From Nocardia sp. NBC_00508 (GTDB lineage: Bacteria; Actinomycetota; Actinomycetes; Mycobacteriales; Mycobacteriaceae), in the NCBI RefSeq assembly GCF_036346875.1, contig NZ_CP107852.1:7130001-7194000 (forward strand): a stretch of DNA of 64,000 nucleotides. The letters run 5' to 3'. A program made the position numbers and the translations under genes. The notes under the pieces are model-generated. The model made no database searches and had not been told where the DNA came from. It saw only the letters and a list, made by a program, of their open reading frames with translations. This document shows, in pieces, positions 16,726 to 25,585 of the stretch (the stretch's first letter is position 1; each line of letters starts with the position of its first letter).

Positions 16726-18560
16726 CCACCACCGATCTTGCTGAGGCGAGGGCGCTGTCCCCGGCGCCCGCGGATGCCGATTCCGCTGCGGGACAAAGTG
16801 TCTCCAGGCTGCTGCGCCCTTATCTGGGCAGTTTCGCCGCCGTGGCGATCCTGCAGGTCATCGGCGCTGTCGCGGGGTTGGCCCCGCTGCTGGCGGTTGT
16901 CGAATTGGGGCGAACCCTGTTGTCGCCCGGTCCGATCGATCACGGTCATGTTCGGATCGTCGTGCTCGCGGGTGCGGCCGGCTTGTTCGTCCGACTGCTG
17001 TTCACAGCCGCGTCGTCCGGAATCGGACATCTGCTCGACGGCCAGGTGCAGCTGTCGTTTCGCAGGCAACTGGCCGCGCGGCTGGGCCGCGTACCGATCG
17101 GCTGGTTCTCCCGCCGCCGGACCGGTGAGCTGGCCCAGCTGGTGGGCGACGATGTGAGCGCCGTGCACCCGTTCATCGCCCACTCCCCCGGCGAACTGGT
17201 CTCCGCTTTCGTGGTGCCGCTGGTGTCGCTGACCTACTTGTTCACCGTGGACTGGCGGCTCACGCTGATCACGCTGATTCCGGTGGTGCTGGCGGTGGCA
17301 CTGGTCCCGTTGATGATGACCCCGCCCCGGCTGGGTGAGCAGGAGGAGTTCGACGCGGCGATGGGACGGGTCGCGAGTTCGGTCGTCGAGTTCGTGCAGG
17401 GTATCGCGGTGGTCAAGGCGTTCGGCGGGTCCGGGCGCGCCCACCGTGCATTCCGCACGGCCGTGGACGATTTCGTCGGCACCTTCTTCCGGTGGGTGCG
17501 CGGTCTCGCCCCGATCGCCGCGGGGATGCAGTTGGCGCTGTCGCCGCCGTTCGTGCTGCTGGTTGTGCTGGTCGGTGGTGCGGTTCTGATCACGAACGGT
17601 TCGCTGGCGCGTGCGGATCTGTTGCCCTTCCTGCTGCTGGGACTCGGCCTGACTGCTCCGGTGGCGGCGCTGGGCCACGGCTTCGACGAGATGCAGGCCG
17701 CCCGGCGCGCGTTCGGCCGGATCCGGGACGTGCTGGCCGTGCCGTCGCTGCCGGAGCCCGCGCATCCGCTCGCACCACAGGGGCACCGGGTGGAACTGCG
17801 TGGCGTCCGATTCGGCTACGACGCCGGCCGCGAGGTGCTGCGTGGGATCGACCTGGTGCTCGAGCCGGGCACCGTCACCGCGCTCGTGGGTCCGTCGGGA
17901 AGTGGCAAATCCACGCTGGTGCAGCTGTTGCCACGGTTCTTCGACCCCACTCAGGGTTCGGTCGCCGTGGGCGGAGTCGATCTGCGTGAGCTCGGCAGCC
18001 GGGAGCTCTATCGGATGGTCTCCTTCGTCTTCCAGGACGTTCGCCTGCTGCGCGCGTCGGTCGCGGACAATATCGCGCTGGCGGTACCGCATGCCGACCT
18101 CGACGACGTAGTCCGCGCCGCCCGGCTGGCGAATATTCACGATCGAATTCTCGAGCTGCCGCGGGGTTACGATTCGGTGATCGGTGCGGATACCGGACTG
18201 TCCGGTGGTGAGGCACAACGGATTTCGCTCGCCCGCGCGCTGCTCGCCGACACGCCCGTGCTCGTGCTCGACGAGGCGACCGCCTTCGCCGACCCGCAAA
18301 CCGAACAGGCAGTGCGCCAAGCACTTTCGGCGCTGTCGGGTGATCGGACGATCCTGGTCATCGCCCATCGCCTGGAGACGGTTGCCGACGCCGACACCGT
18401 CGTGGTGCTGGAGGACGGGACGATCGTCGAGCGCGGCAGGCCCGCCGAGCTGTTGGCGCACAACGGAAAGTTCGCCGCGTTCTGGCAATCCCATCGATCC
18501 GCGATCGCCGACGAGGTCGAAACCCGTTCCGGGGCGCTGCGAGGAGACGAGTACCGATGA
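16722..18560 (+). CDS. ABC half-transporter (permease-ATPase), IrtA/YbtP-like
   Basis: The 612-residue product has a six-helix type IV exporter-fold membrane domain (about residues 25-310; FVRLLFTAASSGIGHLLDG, FSRRRTGELAQLVGDDVSAV) followed by an ATPase domain: Walker A GPSGSGKST, Q-loop FVFQDVRLLRASVADNI, signature LSGGEAQRISLARALL, Walker B VLVLDEATAFADP and switch IVIAHR. The DEATAFADP Walker B/D-loop is characteristic of YbtP/YbtQ and IrtA/IrtB-like siderophore importers with an exporter fold. It should pair with the next gene product as a heterodimer. Confidence 0.87.
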   Translation: MTTTDLAEARALSPAPADADSAAGQSVSRLLRPYLGSFAAVAILQVIGAVAGLAPLLAVVELGRTLLSPGPIDHGHVRIVVLAGAAGLFVRLLFTAASSGIGHLLDGQVQLSFRRQLAARLGRVPIGWFSRRRTGELAQLVGDDVSAVHPFIAHSPGELVSAFVVPLVSLTYLFTVDWRLTLITLIPVVLAVALVPLMMTPPRLGEQEEFDAAMGRVASSVVEFVQGIAVVKAFGGSGRAHRAFRTAVDDFVGTFFRWVRGLAPIAAGMQLALSPPFVLLVVLVGGAVLITNGSLARADLLPFLLLGLGLTAPVAALGHGFDEMQAARRAFGRIRDVLAVPSLPEPAHPLAPQGHRVELRGVRFGYDAGREVLRGIDLVLEPGTVTALVGPSGSGKSTLVQLLPRFFDPTQGSVAVGGVDLRELGSRELYRMVSFVFQDVRLLRASVADNIALAVPHADLDDVVRAARLANIHDRILELPRGYDSVIGADTGLSGGEAQRISLARALLADTPVLVLDEATAFADPQTEQAVRQALSALSGDRTILVIAHRLETVADADTVVVLEDGTIVERGRPAELLAHNGKFAAFWQSHRSAIADEVETRSGALRGDEYR

Positions 18561-20272
18561 TTCGAATGCTGTTGCGCGTGCTGGGACCCGAGTACGCCCC
18601 TCCGGTGCGCCGCACTGTGGCGCTGATGACGACGACCGCCGTCGTCGAGGGATTGTCCTACGCACTGCTGGTTCCGGTGCTGCGGGCGCTATTCGGGAGC
18701 ACGCCCGGGGATGCCTGGCCCTGGCTGACCGCGTTCGGGGCCGCGGTCGCGGCCTTCGCGGCGCTGCGCTATCTCAGCGATCTGTCCGGTTTCCGCGTCG
18801 GGACCACGCTGCTGCGCGGCATGTACCACCGGCTCGGCGATCACCTGGCCCGCTTGCCCCTCGGCTGGTACAGCGCGAGCCGGGTCGGGGAAGTGTCCGT
18901 CCTGGCCAGCCGCGGTGTTCTGGATGCGATGAGCGTGATCGCGCATCTGCTGGCGCCGTTCATCTCCGCCGCGGTGACTCCGCTGACGATCGTTGTCGTC
19001 ATGCTCGCCTTCAACTGGCAATTGGGGTTGGCCGCAGTGCTCGCCGCCCCGCTCGTGGCGGCGGTCCAGGTCTGGACGGGACGGTCGACGGCCGCCTGCG
19101 ACGCCGAGAGCGCCGAACGCGAACATGACGCCACCGGGCGGGTCATCGAATTTCTCCGAGCACAGCCGGTGCTACGCGCCGGCGGCCGGACCACGGAACG
19201 CTTCCGGTTGCTCGACGACTCGCTGCGTGAGCTCGAGCGCGCGTCCCGCCGTTCGACCGTGTCCGCACTGCCCGGCGTGGTGGGCCTGACGCTCACGGTG
19301 CAGGCGATGTTCACCGCGCTGCTGGTCCTGGCCGCTCACCTGGCGCTCGGCGGAAACATCGGCGCAGCAGAGTCTTTGGCGATCCTGGTGCTCGCGGCCC
19401 GCTGCGCGGATCCGCTGCTGTCGCTGGCGGATATCGGCGGCAAACTCCGCAGCGCGCGTTCCGTGCTGGTGCGACTCGATGCGCTCTTGCGCACCGAGCC
19501 GTTGCCGGAGCCGCGCGAATCGATCCAGCCGCAACGCCACGACCTCGAGTTCGACTCCGTCACCTTCCGGCACGGCGGCCGCACGGTGATCGACGACGTT
19601 TCACTGTCCGTGCCGCAGGGACAGCGGCTCGCCATCGTCGGACCGTCGGGTGCGGGCAAAAGCACAGTGCTGCAACTGCTTGCACGGTTCTACGACGTGG
19701 ACGCGGGCGCGGTGCGCGTGGGCGGCGTAGACGTGCGCGCGATCAGCACCGAGGAGTTGATGGCGCAGATCGCCATCGTTTTCCAGGACGTCTATCTCTT
19801 CGACGGAACCATCGAGGACAACGTGCGCTTGGGCCGTCCCGACGCCGGCGACGCCGAGGTGCGCGCGGCCGCGACCGCGGCGCGATTGGACGAGGTGATC
19901 GAGCGGCTGCCCGACGGCTGGGCGACAAAAGTCGGCGAGGGTGGCGCACTGCTGTCCGGCGGTGAGCGCCAACGTGTTTCGATCGCACGCGCACTGCTGA
20001 AGAACGCACCTATCGTGCTGCTGGACGAGGTGACCTCCGCACTGGACCCGGTGAACGAGGCGGCTGTCCACCAGGGTATCGAGCGCCTGATGACGGGCCG
20101 GACCGTGGTTATGGTCGCGCATCGGCTGCGGACCGTGCGACGAGCCGATCGCGTCGTCTTCTTCGACCGCGGCCGCATCGTGGAAGCGGGCAGCCACGAC
20201 GAGTTGCTGCGCCGCGGTGGCCGCTACGCCGATGTCTGGAATCTCTCCCTGATACCGACAGCAGGCGAATGA
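18557..20272 (+). CDS. ABC half-transporter (permease-ATPase), IrtB/YbtQ-like
   Basis: The 571-residue partner overlaps the preceding gene by four bases. It has membrane helices over residues about 20-290 and an ATPase domain with GPSGAGKST, FQDVYLFDGTIEDNVRLG, LSGGERQRVSIARALL, IVLLDEVTSALDPVNE and VMVAHRLRTV. Helix-proximal motifs LPLGWYSASRVGEVSVL match the YbtQ/IrtB group. In mycobacteria IrtAB imports and helps reduce iron-loaded mycobactin; neither half here shows an IrtA-type SIP reductase domain. The heterodimer probably moves a metal chelate or a peptide-like compound. Confidence 0.87.
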   Translation: MIRMLLRVLGPEYAPPVRRTVALMTTTAVVEGLSYALLVPVLRALFGSTPGDAWPWLTAFGAAVAAFAALRYLSDLSGFRVGTTLLRGMYHRLGDHLARLPLGWYSASRVGEVSVLASRGVLDAMSVIAHLLAPFISAAVTPLTIVVVMLAFNWQLGLAAVLAAPLVAAVQVWTGRSTAACDAESAEREHDATGRVIEFLRAQPVLRAGGRTTERFRLLDDSLRELERASRRSTVSALPGVVGLTLTVQAMFTALLVLAAHLALGGNIGAAESLAILVLAARCADPLLSLADIGGKLRSARSVLVRLDALLRTEPLPEPRESIQPQRHDLEFDSVTFRHGGRTVIDDVSLSVPQGQRLAIVGPSGAGKSTVLQLLARFYDVDAGAVRVGGVDVRAISTEELMAQIAIVFQDVYLFDGTIEDNVRLGRPDAGDAEVRAAATAARLDEVIERLPDGWATKVGEGGALLSGGERQRVSIARALLKNAPIVLLDEVTSALDPVNEAAVHQGIERLMTGRTVVMVAHRLRTVRRADRVVFFDRGRIVEAGSHDELLRRGGRYADVWNLSLIPTAGE

Positions 20273-20309
20273 GTAACAGGTCCCCTTTCTCGAACACAGT
20301 TCAGCCGAC

Positions 20310-20942
20310 ATGAGAGCAGTAAGCACCGTGAACGTCGAATCCACCGGTCGCCGTATCGATTTCCGGATGAGTCCGAGGGATCTCATCAATATCGGAGTCT
20401 TCGGCGCGCTCTACGTCGTGACCGTGGGCGTATTCAGCCTGCTCGAATACCTCAATCCGGTGGCGACACTGGTATCGGTCGCGGCGAGCATCGTCGGGGC
20501 GGGTGTGCCTTTCATGCTGTTCCTCACCAGGGTTCGGCATGCCGGCATGATCACCGTCTTGGCCGTCATCGTCAGCGGTTTCATGCTGCTCATCGGAGGG
20601 CCGCCGATCGGTTTCGTCGTCGGGATGGCGGCGGCGGTGATCGCCGAGGTGCTGCTGTGGGTGGGCCGATACCGTTCGCGGCAGTTGAGTGTGCTCGCCT
20701 ATGCCGTATTCAGCACCTGGTTCGTGGGGCTTTTTCTGCCGCTGTTCTATGCCCGCGACGAATTCCTGTCCAGCACGTCTATGCAGGAGAGGGGTGCGGG
20801 CTATATCGAACAGTTGGACGCGCTGCTCTCGCCGGCCGTGCTGCTCACCTTCGCCCTGTCCACACTTGTCTTCGGCCTGATCGGAGGTGTGCTGGGACTT
20901 CGGTTGCTGGACAAGCACTTCCGGAAAGCCGGACTGGCGTGA
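20310..20942 (+). CDS. MptD/Trep_Strep-family ECF transporter substrate-binding (S) component
   Basis: The 210-residue product is almost entirely membrane-embedded, with about six helices. The opening MSPRDLINIGVFGALYVVTV and the closing region with an N/GxxGGVLGxxxGxxL-like pattern (GLIGGVLGLRLLDKHFRKAG) fit the Trep_Strep/MptD S-component family. S components bind the solute and pair with EcfT and EcfA, both encoded directly downstream. The substrate of this family is poorly defined; links to metal or haem acquisition have been suggested. ATG 20310 lacks a good ribosome-binding site, and a GTG at 20328 is possible. Confidence 0.8.
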   Translation: MRAVSTVNVESTGRRIDFRMSPRDLINIGVFGALYVVTVGVFSLLEYLNPVATLVSVAASIVGAGVPFMLFLTRVRHAGMITVLAVIVSGFMLLIGGPPIGFVVGMAAAVIAEVLLWVGRYRSRQLSVLAYAVFSTWFVGLFLPLFYARDEFLSSTSMQERGAGYIEQLDALLSPAVLLTFALSTLVFGLIGGVLGLRLLDKHFRKAGLA

Positions 20943-21709
20943 GCGGTACTTTCCCGCAGCCGGGCCGAGCCGCAACGGGCGAGACGGTCCCCGCCGCATC
21001 GACGGGGACCGTCCCACGGTGGGCGCCGGACCCGCGCACTGTGGTGGCGCTGCTGCTGGCCGCGAGCATCACCGTCATGGGGCCCGGGGGAGTGTGGTTC
21101 ATTCCGGCCGCGCTGACTGCCGGTGTGCTGCTGGCGATCTCCGAGCGCGCCTGGCGGCGCGCGATCGGATTGCCGCTGGCCGCGGGGGCTGTTGCCGCGG
21201 TGGCCTACCTGCTGCCGTCGGTCGCCGCATGGCCGGTGGTCGGCGTCGCCGGGATCGTCACCGGATACGCGCTACGGCTGGTGGCGGTGGGAGGCATAGC
21301 CGCACACCTGATCCGCACCGTCTCACCGACCCGGTTCACCGCTGCGCTGCGGTCGGCGCGGGTGCCGTCCGCGGTCACGGTGTCCGGTGCGGTGATGCTG
21401 CGGTTCGCGCCCACCATCGTCGCCGAGGCGCGGGCGGTGCGTGACGCCATGCAGCTGCGCGGGCTGGGCGGCCGGTGGGCGATGCTGCGGCATCCGATCC
21501 GCAGCATCGAGTACTTCACGGTGCCGCTGATGGCGTCGAGCCTGCTTGCGGCCGAAGATCTTTCGGCGTCGGCGTTGTTGCGCGGGCTGGGCTCGCACAC
21601 GCGGCCGACGTCGATGTATCCGCTTCGGTTCGGCCCCGCCGACGCGGTGGCCGGGGCCGTGGTCGTGATGCTCGTGGCGGTGACGGTGCTGTGGAGGTCC
21701 AAGCGATGA
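20939..21709 (+). CDS. ECF transporter T component
   Basis: GTG 20939 overlaps the stop of the S-component gene. The 256-residue product has an N-terminal hydrophobic cluster (residues about 35-140) and a cytoplasmic part with coupling motifs AVRDAMQLRGLGG and SASALLRGLGSH, the two A-R-G motifs that sit in the grooves of the ATPases. Its last four bases overlap the ATPase gene. It is the energy-coupling scaffold of the ECF importer in this operon. Confidence 0.85.
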   Translation: MSGTFPQPGRAATGETVPAASTGTVPRWAPDPRTVVALLLAASITVMGPGGVWFIPAALTAGVLLAISERAWRRAIGLPLAAGAVAAVAYLLPSVAAWPVVGVAGIVTGYALRLVAVGGIAAHLIRTVSPTRFTAALRSARVPSAVTVSGAVMLRFAPTIVAEARAVRDAMQLRGLGGRWAMLRHPIRSIEYFTVPLMASSLLAAEDLSASALLRGLGSHTRPTSMYPLRFGPADAVAGAVVVMLVAVTVLWRSKR

Positions 21710-23217
21710 TTCTCCTGAAGGATGTCCGGTGGACGTATCAGGGCGGCGCCACCCCCGTACTCGGCGGATTGGACCTGCACGTCCGGCGCGGTGAGACGGT
21801 GGTGGTGTGCGGGCCGAGCGGATCGGGCAAGAGTTCGGCGCTGCGGTTGATGAACGGCCTCATCCCGCACATCCATGCGGGGACCCTGCACGGGGAGGTC
21901 CGCGTCGGTGGGGAGCCGATCACCGATCTCGCGCAGGTCGGGCGAGTGACGGGCACGGTGCTGCAGCATCCGCGCCGCCAGTTCTTCACCGACGCGGTCG
22001 ATGCCGAATTGGCGTTCGCGCTGGAGAACTTCGGTACTCCTCCGCAGCGGATCCGCGACCGGGTCGGCGCGGTCATCGCCGACTTCGAGCTCACCGATCT
22101 CGCCCACACCCGGTTGCGGGATCTGTCGGGCGGCCAGCAGCAGCGGGTGGCGTGCGCGGCGGCCGTCACCCATGAACCACCCCTGCTGCTGTTCGACGAA
22201 CCGACCTCCAACCTTTCGCCGCAGGGCATCGCAGATCTCACCGCTACGCTGCGTCGGCTGCGAGACCTGGACGTGACCCTCGTCATCGCCGAACACCGGC
22301 TGCACTATCTGCGCGAACTCGCCGACCGGTTCGTGGTACTCCCCCACAATGGCCGAATCGGAAAGGAGTGGACCAGAGCCGAATTTGCCGGACTGACCGA
22401 CCAGATGCTCCGCGCGGAGGGATTGCGCGGCCTCGAAACACCCGAAAGACCGGTATTGGCACCGGCTTTGGCTCACGGACCCAGCATCGGGGCTGGGCAA
22501 CCCTTGCCGCAGGGCACCGCAGTAGAGGACCAAGTCGGCGAAAAGACTTCCATCGCAGCAACACCCGGCCCGGACGCGGTTGGTGGCGGTATCCTCCTCC
22601 GAGGGATCCGTTGCGCATTCCGCGGACGCCGCGTGCTCGACATCGTGGAGGCACATCTGCCCGGCGGCGCCATCACCGCCGTTACCGGCCCCAACGGTGC
22701 GGGAAAAAGCACCTTGGCCCGAATCCTCGCCGGGCTGCAACGGCACGCCGGTGAGGTGCTCCTCGACGGCCGCCCGCTGTCCCGCTCGCAGCGGCAGCGC
22801 GAATCCGCCATCGTCATGCAGGATGTACAGCGGCAACTGTTCACCGACAGCGTTACCGCCGAACTCCGGCTTGGTGCGCGCCAGGATCACGCGGGACATG
22901 CCGCCGCCGTGCTCGCCGATCTCGGCCTGGAGGATTTAGGCGACCGGCACCCGCTGTCGCTGTCCGGCGGTCAGCAGCAGCGCCTGGTCGTCGCCACGGC
23001 CCGCCTCAGCGGCCGCCGAATCGTCATCTTCGACGAACCCAGCTCCGGTGTCGACCGCCGCCACCTGCAATCGATCACGCGGGCCATGCGCGACATCGCC
23101 GCAGGCGGTGCGGTGGTCGTCCTCATCAGCCATGACGCCGACCTGCTCGCTCTAGCCGCGGACCAGGAGCTGCGTTTGCGTCCCATCTACACGGGCGCCG
23201 GAGCAAGCAAGGCGTAG
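21706..23217 (+). CDS. ECF transporter double ATPase (two fused ABC domains)
   Basis: The 503-residue protein carries two complete ABC domains, equivalent to EcfA1 and EcfA2 fused. Domain 1 has GPSGSGKSS, VLQHPRRQFF, LSGGQQQRVACAAAV, LLLFDEPTSNL and VIAEHR. Domain 2 (from about residue 300) has GPNGAGKST, VMQDVQRQLFTDSV, LSGGQQQRLVVATARL, IVIFDEPSSGVD and LISHD. The Q-loop RQxF motif is typical of ECF ATPases. It completes the S-T-A importer, and all six operon genes are overlapping or closely spaced. Confidence 0.9.
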   Translation: MILLKDVRWTYQGGATPVLGGLDLHVRRGETVVVCGPSGSGKSSALRLMNGLIPHIHAGTLHGEVRVGGEPITDLAQVGRVTGTVLQHPRRQFFTDAVDAELAFALENFGTPPQRIRDRVGAVIADFELTDLAHTRLRDLSGGQQQRVACAAAVTHEPPLLLFDEPTSNLSPQGIADLTATLRRLRDLDVTLVIAEHRLHYLRELADRFVVLPHNGRIGKEWTRAEFAGLTDQMLRAEGLRGLETPERPVLAPALAHGPSIGAGQPLPQGTAVEDQVGEKTSIAATPGPDAVGGGILLRGIRCAFRGRRVLDIVEAHLPGGAITAVTGPNGAGKSTLARILAGLQRHAGEVLLDGRPLSRSQRQRESAIVMQDVQRQLFTDSVTAELRLGARQDHAGHAAAVLADLGLEDLGDRHPLSLSGGQQQRLVVATARLSGRRIVIFDEPSSGVDRRHLQSITRAMRDIAAGGAVVVLISHDADLLALAADQELRLRPIYTGAGASKA

Positions 23218-23383
23218 GCCCAATAGCTGTCCGCCCACGTTGTCGATCACTCCGGACACCGGCTCCTGTACTTCGGTCAAGCCTCCGGAATCCACTTCCA
23301 GCGTCACCGACACGCCGCGAGGAGCTACAGTCGCTCGGCAATCACCGACAGCGGAACGCTCACAGTCGATTCCGGGCTGTTGA

Positions 23384-24649
23384 TCAGACGCTCTCGTTTC
23401 GATCCTGCGAGAAGTCGGCCCGTTCTTCGTCGAATGCCGGTCGCTGCCCGTACGGAGGGGAATCGCGCTTCCATTGAGGTATGCGTGCATAGGTGGCGGC
23501 GCGCAGACACCATTCGACCGGTCCGTATGCATGCCGCGCCAGCCACCACCGGCTTGCCACCCCCAGCGATCCGAAGGTCAGCACGCCGAGTGCGATGACG
23601 ACCGGCGCCGGAACTCGACCGGCCAGCGCTGGTCCGTACCCGCTATAGAGCACCATCAATACCACCGACTGCGCGATGTAGTGGCTGGCCGACATCCGGC
23701 CGATCGGCGCCAGCCATCCGATCGCGGCCGCGCAGCGGGGAGTCTGCGCCAGCCGGATCACCAGCGCCAGGTAAGCGAACGTCATCAGGGGGTTGACCAA
23801 CTGCTGCACACCGCTCCAATTGGCGGGCGCAGATCCGATGCCCGCCACGTCGGTGAACGTCACGGCCGAAACAGGCAGCCCGACACCGAATCCCACGTAC
23901 AGCACGAATGGTGTCCATCGCCGCACTCTCTCGGCGTCCTGCAACAGCCCGTTCTTGCCCGCGGCCATTCCGAGGAGGAAGAGTGCGAGGCTGGTGGCCC
24001 CCTGACCGAGCCAGGTCATCCGAACGAAGCGCGGCGCCACATCCAGCTGTACGGCCAGCGTGTCCAGCGCGCCACCCGCATACCCCGAACGCATCTCGGG
24101 GAGAAGCAGCCAAGTGCTCCAGTCTGTCGCACCTTCGGGCAGAAACGCCAGCAGGCTGAATGCCACGAAGAGCACAACGCCCGCGCCGACCGCGACGCTG
24201 GGCCGGATGCCCCGCAGCAGCAACAGAATCAGACCCAGCATCGCGTACAGCGTGAGGATGTCGCCGACCCACAACAGCAGTGCGTGGGCAGCTCCGATCA
24301 GAAACAGCGCGCAGCACCGGCGGAGCATTCTCATCGACCCCGACGCCCCGGCACGCCGTGCCGCCTCCATCTGAAGGGTGAAGGAGTAACCGAACAGGAA
24401 CGCGAACAGGAGATAGAACCTGCCTTGGAACAACGCTTCCACCACGGCGTCGGTGACACGGTCGACCGGGCCGGCGTGCGTCCACAACCGCATCGGCGTT
24501 GTCGGCCCGTCGGATGACAGGATTCCGGTCAGAACGGCGGCATTGGTGATCAGGATCCCGAAGAGGGCGAAGCCTCGCGCCACGTCGAGAGTGACGACCC
24601 GCTGTGTGGTAGCGCCGACAGCGGACACTGATTCGATTGGGCGGGGCAT
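23384..24649 (-). CDS. DUF418-family membrane protein
   Basis: The 421-residue protein has about ten membrane helices. Family marks are the N-terminal LDVARGFALFGILITNA, the middle FYLLFAFLFGYSF and the C-terminal region with ASHYIAQSV and YGPVEWCLRAATY. DUF418 proteins are bacterial integral membrane proteins of unclear function, sometimes compared with acyltransferase-3-like proteins. It is transcribed alone between the ECF operon and a transposon-damaged region. The message start lacks a clear ribosome-binding site. Confidence 0.83.
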   Translation of the reverse strand: MPRPIESVSAVGATTQRVVTLDVARGFALFGILITNAAVLTGILSSDGPTTPMRLWTHAGPVDRVTDAVVEALFQGRFYLLFAFLFGYSFTLQMEAARRAGASGSMRMLRRCCALFLIGAAHALLLWVGDILTLYAMLGLILLLLRGIRPSVAVGAGVVLFVAFSLLAFLPEGATDWSTWLLLPEMRSGYAGGALDTLAVQLDVAPRFVRMTWLGQGATSLALFLLGMAAGKNGLLQDAERVRRWTPFVLYVGFGVGLPVSAVTFTDVAGIGSAPANWSGVQQLVNPLMTFAYLALVIRLAQTPRCAAAIGWLAPIGRMSASHYIAQSVVLMVLYSGYGPALAGRVPAPVVIALGVLTFGSLGVASRWWLARHAYGPVEWCLRAATYARIPQWKRDSPPYGQRPAFDEERADFSQDRNESV

Positions 24650-24738
24650 GATTTCACTCTAGAAGAGGTCAGCTACACGATTTCTCGCGCCTGAACCCGG
24701 ACATTCGGAATGTTTCACTCGAGCAATTGGGGCTGCTC

Positions 24739-25050
24739 ACTGGGGCGCCGACACCGCCCATCCGTGGACAATCGGCTGGCAGCCCAGCTACCAGTCCGAG
24801 GGGCGCATTCGCCAGATATGTCCGCCAGGAACGGCCCGACGCGACCGTAGCGGTGCTCTATCAGAACGACGACTTCGGCAAGGACCTGCTCGACAGTTTC
24901 CGCGCGGCGGTGGCAGGCAGCGGGGTGCGGATCGTTGCCGGGCAGAGCTACGAGGTCACCGACCCGACCGTGGAACCGCAGGTGCGCAACCTCGCCGGGT
25001 CGAAAGCCGATGTGCTGCTGAACTTCTCGGGCATCACCGTGCCCGACGTA
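24739..25050 (+). pseudogene. Fragment of an amino-acid ABC transporter substrate-binding protein
   Basis: One frame reads ADTAHPWTIGWQPSYQSEGR, then about 24803 the frame shifts and ARYVRQERPDATVAVLYQND follows, continuing through FGKDLLDSFRAAV to ADVLLNFS. This is the middle of a Leu/Ile/Val-type periplasmic binding protein (Peripla_BP_6). The signal peptide, first lobe and last third are missing, and a frameshift separates the two parts. It is a relic; after about 25040 the sequence belongs to another gene family. Confidence 0.68.
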
Positions 25051-25241
25051 CCGGCCGGGGTGCGCCCGTCCTGGTACGGGCTGACTCTGCGATACCGGGC
25101 CGACGAGCTGGGAGGGCTTCCCATACGGCGCTTCTACGATGCACTGCACGCGGAAGGGTGCCGCGAAGTAGACCGGCCCGGCTCCACGTGCCCGCTGAAT
25201 CTGCTGCCCCTGTTCCAGCAACCGGGACTGCTGCACGGATA
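25050..25241 (+). pseudogene. Fragment of a DegT/DnrJ/StrS-type aminotransferase
   Basis: In the same frame as the preceding fragment the sequence becomes PSWYGLTLRYRADELGGLPI, then FYDALHAEGCREVDRPGST and LNLLPLFQQPGLL. This resembles the C-terminal third of PLP-dependent sugar aminotransferases of the DegT/DnrJ/StrS family, from memory of that family only. It ends abruptly at the IS3 element, and no continuation was recognised beyond the right end of the IS. Confidence 0.45.
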
Positions 25242-25291
25242 GGTGACAACCGAGTTGGCTTGCCCTTCGGGTGGGCTGGAAGGATGTCATC

Positions 25292-25585
25292 GTGCCGAAG
25301 CCCTATCCCCGTGAGTTCCGCGACGATGTCGTGCGTGTGGCTCGCAATCGCGACGATGGTGTGACGCTGGAGCAGATCGCCGCCGATTTCGGGATCCACC
25401 CGATGACGCTGTCGAAATGGATGCGTCAGGCCGACGTCGACGAGGGAACCAAACCGGGCACCAGCACGAGCGAGTCGGCCGAGCTGCGGGCGGCGAAACG
25501 GCGAATCCGGTTGCTGGAGCAGGAGAACGAGGTCCTCAAACGGGCCGCCGCTTATTTCGCGCAGGCGAACCTGCCGGGAAAATGA
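25292..25585 (+). CDS. IS3-family transposase OrfA (helix-turn-helix)
   Basis: The product begins MPKPYPREFRDDVVRVARNR from GTG 25292 and is 97 residues. It has an HTH_Tnp_1 DNA-binding domain (VTLEQIAADFGIHPMTLSKWM) and a leucine-zipper-like end (LRAAKRRIRLLEQENEVLKR) for multimerisation. Its stop overlaps the start of orfB (ATGA), in the area where IS3 elements usually make an OrfAB fusion by -1 frameshifting. Confidence 0.9.
   Translation: MPKPYPREFRDDVVRVARNRDDGVTLEQIAADFGIHPMTLSKWMRQADVDEGTKPGTSTSESAELRAAKRRIRLLEQENEVLKRAAAYFAQANLPGK

Noticed and set aside
16946..18665. Long antisense frame opposite the first ABC half-transporter
   Set aside because: It mirrors the ABC gene and yields a Gln/Arg/His-rich sequence typical of a shadow frame.
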